DNA from: CAVONV01 sp963697355 | GTDB lineage: Bacteria > Acidobacteriota > Vicinamibacteria > Marinacidobacterales > DATDRI01 | Assembly: GCA_963697355.1 (NCBI GenBank) | Contig: CAVONV010000011.1 | Coordinates: forward strand, 62,001-126,000 | DNA: 64,000 nt | Direction of reading: 5' to 3' | Part shown: positions 61,017 to 64,000 of the stretch, in pieces | Position numbering within the stretch: position 1 is the first letter of the stretch | Layout of the letters: each line of letters begins with the position of its first letter | Program-made: the position numbers and the translations under genes | Notes under the pieces: generated by a model | Seen by the model: only the letters and a program-made list of their open reading frames with translations | Told to the model about the DNA's origin: nothing | Databases searched by the model: none

Positions 61017-62220
61017 CTAGGGCTCAATGAGCTCGAAGAACAAGAACACCGTCCGTTGCCAAGGCTGGAAGTTGTTGTCGCTAACGAGGATCAACGACCG
61101 ATTGCCATTGGACAACTCCGGCCCGAAACACATCCCTTCGAAATTATCCAGTGTTGGGAAATCCGGATGGAGCTGACCTACTATGTCTTCCAGATCCAAG
61201 AGCAGCTTCTTGCTTGCCGGTCTTATCCCGCCGGCACGTCTCAAAGAAGCCATGCCGGAGACGTCGGTCGCATCGCGCAGCGATACATAGTAGATCCGAA
61301 TCTGCTGATGAGATCGACGACCCTCTAGCATGTCGGTGCCCTCCACAAAGAAGCTCCGCTCCAAAGCTAGAAGCTCTCTTCCTCCAAGTGAGACCAGTTC
61401 CACAAGGCCGTTGCCACCCACCCCCGGACCGAAATCACTCGGTATGGAGACGGCGTCCACGTCATAGGCGAACTCTCGCATGGGACGCACTTCATTCCCT
61501 TCGAGAGCGTATTCGACGATCCTCGTCCTAGACCCACGTTCCGGGCTCGTTATCTCGTCATCCTGCACTAGGGCGCCTTCTGCGGCGAAGAACAGTCGAG
61601 TTCCGTCGGGTGATACGTCTAGACTTTCGAAGGCGAGGTTGTCCCGCACTCCTTCTGCGGCGTTGTCGCCAGTCGACCCTAGAAACTTCGCCGGGACAGG
61701 AATCTGTCTTTTCATGCGTCCGTCCGACCCGAACAAGAAGAGTCCTGGGGGGGTTCCTCTGACCGACCTCGCCTTCCGATGACACCAAAATGGAGCCATC
61801 GGACATCAAGGCCAAACCTTCAGCGTCCATCGCACGGGGAGGCAACAGCTCGCCCTCCTTGTCGCGGAGAAATGTGACGCTGAGTGGCATGACCCTCAGA
61901 GAATCTTCGTTGAGCTCCAGCTCCAGCTCATAGAAGCGACAGTCGGACCTCGCGTCGGAAAGTGCGATCAGCTTTCCATTCTTCGGGTCGTAGCCGATCC
62001 CCGAAATGCCCCCAAACTCGGGTGGCTCTATGTGGTCCAAGAGAGCTCCTTCTGCAAAGTTGAAGTCACCGAGGAAGCGAAGCTCTGGGGCTCGATCTCG
62101 GATTTCTTCCTGTTCGATAGAGCAGGCACTCGCGAGAAATAGGAGACCCATCAGGCGTCCGAAGCGGACCCTTTTCGGACATTGATTCTTTGTTATGGGG
62201 TAGGGCTGCACGTTCGACAA
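61017..62220 (-). pseudogene. Phytase-like esterase lipoprotein, frameshifted
   Basis: A secreted protein of the esterase-like phytase-domain family (PF13449 type), about 400 residues if whole. The first frame has a lipobox (FLASAC), GGISGIGYDPKNGKLIALSD and DAEGLALMSDGSILVSSEGE; the second frame continues FLFGSDGRMKRQIPVPAKF, FESLDVSPDGTRLFFAAEGAL and a normal end FLFFELIEP. The break is in a run of seven C (minus strand) at 61747-61753; removing one C joins the frames as QRNPPGLFLF. A homopolymer sequencing error or slippage is likely. Start uncertain: TTG at 62220 or later. Confidence 0.75.
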
Positions 62221-62365
62221 ATCGATATCAGTCTACTCTATTGTCTGCCAGGTCGTGTCGTCCTTGGTGAACAGGCTCAGCGGCAAGAACCTTTCAAAAG
62301 ACCCATTTCATGATAGTCCACCGGCGGGGAGAGTCAAAGGAAGCCTAGGGAGTAGAACGTGAATC

Positions 62366-63965
62366 TCAGGGCGTTCCGTCCTTCGGAGCCTCGCGCGAAT
62401 CGAGGACACTCCCAGCCAACTCGTTCGTAAATCGCCCGTCTCGGATCGCCAGGCGGCCATTGACCAGCACATTCAGCATACCTTCAGCGTATTGGTGTGG
62501 ATCTTGGAAGGTCGCCGCATCCCTTACCCGTTCGAGATCGAAAATGACGATGTCGGCCCACATCCCCTCTCGGATGTAGCCCCTGTCCTCGAAGCCGAAC
62601 ACCGTCGCCGGCAAGCTGGTCATAGAACGTATGGCGTGAGGGAGTGAAACGGTTCCACGCTTCGACCACGTATCGTCTTATCTTTCGCGGGAACGTTCCG
62701 TAGTATCTTGGGTGAGGCTTTCCCTCACCCAAGCGCACAAGGCCACCATCGGAACAAGTCATCGTAAAATCCTTCTTCATGATGTGCTCGATGTCGAGCT
62801 CCGACATATTGAAGGAAACGAGACTGCCCCCTCCTGCCTCCAGTAGTGCGAGAGCGACGTCCACCGGTTCTTGGCCGCGCTTAGTGGCTAGGTCAGCGAG
62901 CGAGCGACCTTCTATGGACGGGTCCGCCTCATGCCGAGAGATGACGAGTGTCGAGGGCCCTCCCCTTCTCTCGATGTTCTCGAGCATACCCTCTCTCAAT
63001 CGTTGTCTTTCGACGGCGTTACGGAGACGACGCTCGAGCGGGGATGGCTCTTCGGGTTTCACTTCTCCTGCTTGCGCCCAGCGCGGAACCAGTGCTCCGG
63101 TGATACCCGTCCCCGATGCCTCGTAGGGGTACTGATCGGCCCAGACCGAGATGCCACGCTCCCTCGCCCGCTCGATGTGGACGCAGGCCGCCACGCTCTT
63201 GCCCCAGTTGTTGGGCCCGAGTGCTTTGAAGTGACTCACGATACCCGTGATCCCTGACGCCTCACTGATCGCGATGACCTCGTCCACTGCCGCGAGAAGA
63301 CCAATGGAGTAGTCGCTCTCGTCACGAATGTGACTTGCATGGACTCCGCCGGGACCGATCTCTTTGGCCAACGCAATGATCTCTTCGGTCGTAGCGTAGC
63401 TACCGGGCGCGTAGTAGAGACCCGTGGAAAGACCGAATGCACCGGCTTCAACGCCATCCCTTACGAGCATCTTCATGCGATCCAGCTCCCCATCCGACGG
63501 AGGGCGATCCTCCATCCCAAGCACCTGTGCGCGAACCGTGCCGTGGGGAATCAGGAGAGCCACATTGACACCCACACCTTGCCGCTCGTAAGTTTGCCTC
63601 TGTTCGGAAAGCGGCCATTGTCCGCCGCCGCAGAGATTCACTACCACCGTCGTGACACCCTGCGCAAGATGAGCATGAGCTCCTTTGAGCTCCGCTTCGG
63701 CAAGGCCGCGATCGGAGTGAGTGTGAGGATCGATAAATCCCGGCGCCACGTAGAGCCCCTGTGCATCGATCACCACTTCCGCCCGGATCCCATCGAGCCG
63801 TCCCACCGCCTCGATCCGCCCATCATCAATGGCGATATCGGCTCGATACCACGGATTCCCGCTCCCGTCGAGGACACGACCTCCACGAATGAGAACGTCG
63901 TGGCGGTTTGTCTGGGTAAACCCAACCGACGCGATCAGGAAGAATCCAAGGAACCACTGCTTCAT
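62366..63965 (-). pseudogene. N-acyl-D-amino-acid deacylase, frameshifted
   Basis: Amidohydrolase-superfamily D-aminoacylase, about 530 residues if whole, exported (signal about 1-20). It would free D-amino acids from N-acyl forms. Metal-site motifs are GFIDPHTHSD, the HASHIRDE region and VSHFKALG. The main frame loses homology after KIRRYVVEA; the proper C terminus (VSLPHAIRSMTSLPATVFG...IREGMWADIVIFD) is in another frame. Deleting one base at about 62657 restores EAGTVSLPHAIR. There is no homopolymer there, so this could be a true mutation. The ATG at 63965 has GAGGAG eight bases upstream. Confidence 0.8.
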
Positions 63966-64000
63966 GTCATCCACTCCTCTGGAAGCACGGGGACAGGTAG

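Overview
This is about 64 kb of bacterial chromosome at moderately high GC, dense with genes and with no rRNA, tRNA, CRISPR array, transposase or phage gene that I can see. The gene set indicates a Gram-negative aerobic heterotroph: an Mla-type outer-membrane lipid transporter, lipoprotein and Tat signal peptides, an RND efflux pump, and an alternative complex III operon joined to an A2-type caa3 oxidase operon. The combination of ACIII plus caa3, a plant/cyanobacterial-type IspH, a DUF4388 (PATAN) protein, a very large Asp-box beta-propeller protein and VIT/vWA proteins best fits Acidobacteriota or a neighbouring phylum. That placement is inference; there is no phylogenetic marker RNA here.

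Layout. 0.2-6.1 kb (minus): fabH, uvrB, mlaE, mlaF, mlaD in one tightly packed run. 6.5-7.7 kb (plus): ispH behind a promoter that predicts a leaderless mRNA. 7.9-12.3 kb (plus): a fused 2-oxoacid dehydrogenase E1, an acyl-CoA dehydrogenase and a threonine dehydratase-like enzyme, a branched-chain/hydroxy amino acid catabolic set. 12.5-18.9 kb: a D-threonine aldolase-like enzyme, a secreted M14 carboxypeptidase with an altered metal site, and a 1069-residue Asp-box protein. 19.4-25.3 kb (plus): RND adaptor, RND pump and a GMC oxidoreductase. 25.8-38.0 kb (plus): twelve respiratory genes, actABCDEF, a small membrane protein, SCO and cox subunits II, I, III, IV, overlapping or nearly so from end to end. 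38.2-39.9 kb (minus): rdhB-rdhA, a respiratory-type reductive dehalogenase with its membrane anchor. 40-44.8 kb: a PATAN/TPR protein, a PilZ protein, DUF456, DUF2461 and a 2Fe-2S ferredoxin-like protein. 45-50 kb (plus): speA, nrtR, then nadA-nadC behind a promoter with a candidate NrtR operator. 50-52.5 kb (minus): a sulfatase-fold hydrolase and lexA. 53-59.5 kb (plus): a VIT/vWA protein, a domain-permuted aconitase-family enzyme and ETF-ubiquinone oxidoreductase. 59.7-64 kb (minus): a small membrane protein, an exported FAM173-like methyltransferase, and two genes broken by single-base frameshifts.

The genes connect around respiration. The acyl-CoA dehydrogenase would feed electrons through ETF and ETF-QO to quinone, which ACIII oxidises and passes to caa3 oxidase. 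The reductive dehalogenase could draw on the same quinone pool as an alternative sink. NadA/NadC supply NAD under apparent NrtR control.

The strongest unexplained signals are: (1) a scattered set of intergenic tandem arrays that share a repeat period of 7-8 bp but not a repeat sequence; (2) rdhBA directly beside an aerobic respiratory operon; (3) the permuted aconitase; (4) an ETF-QO lacking one cluster cysteine; (5) several structured intergenic segments. Two of the broken genes lie within 1 kb of each other, so assembly error must be considered at that end of the window.
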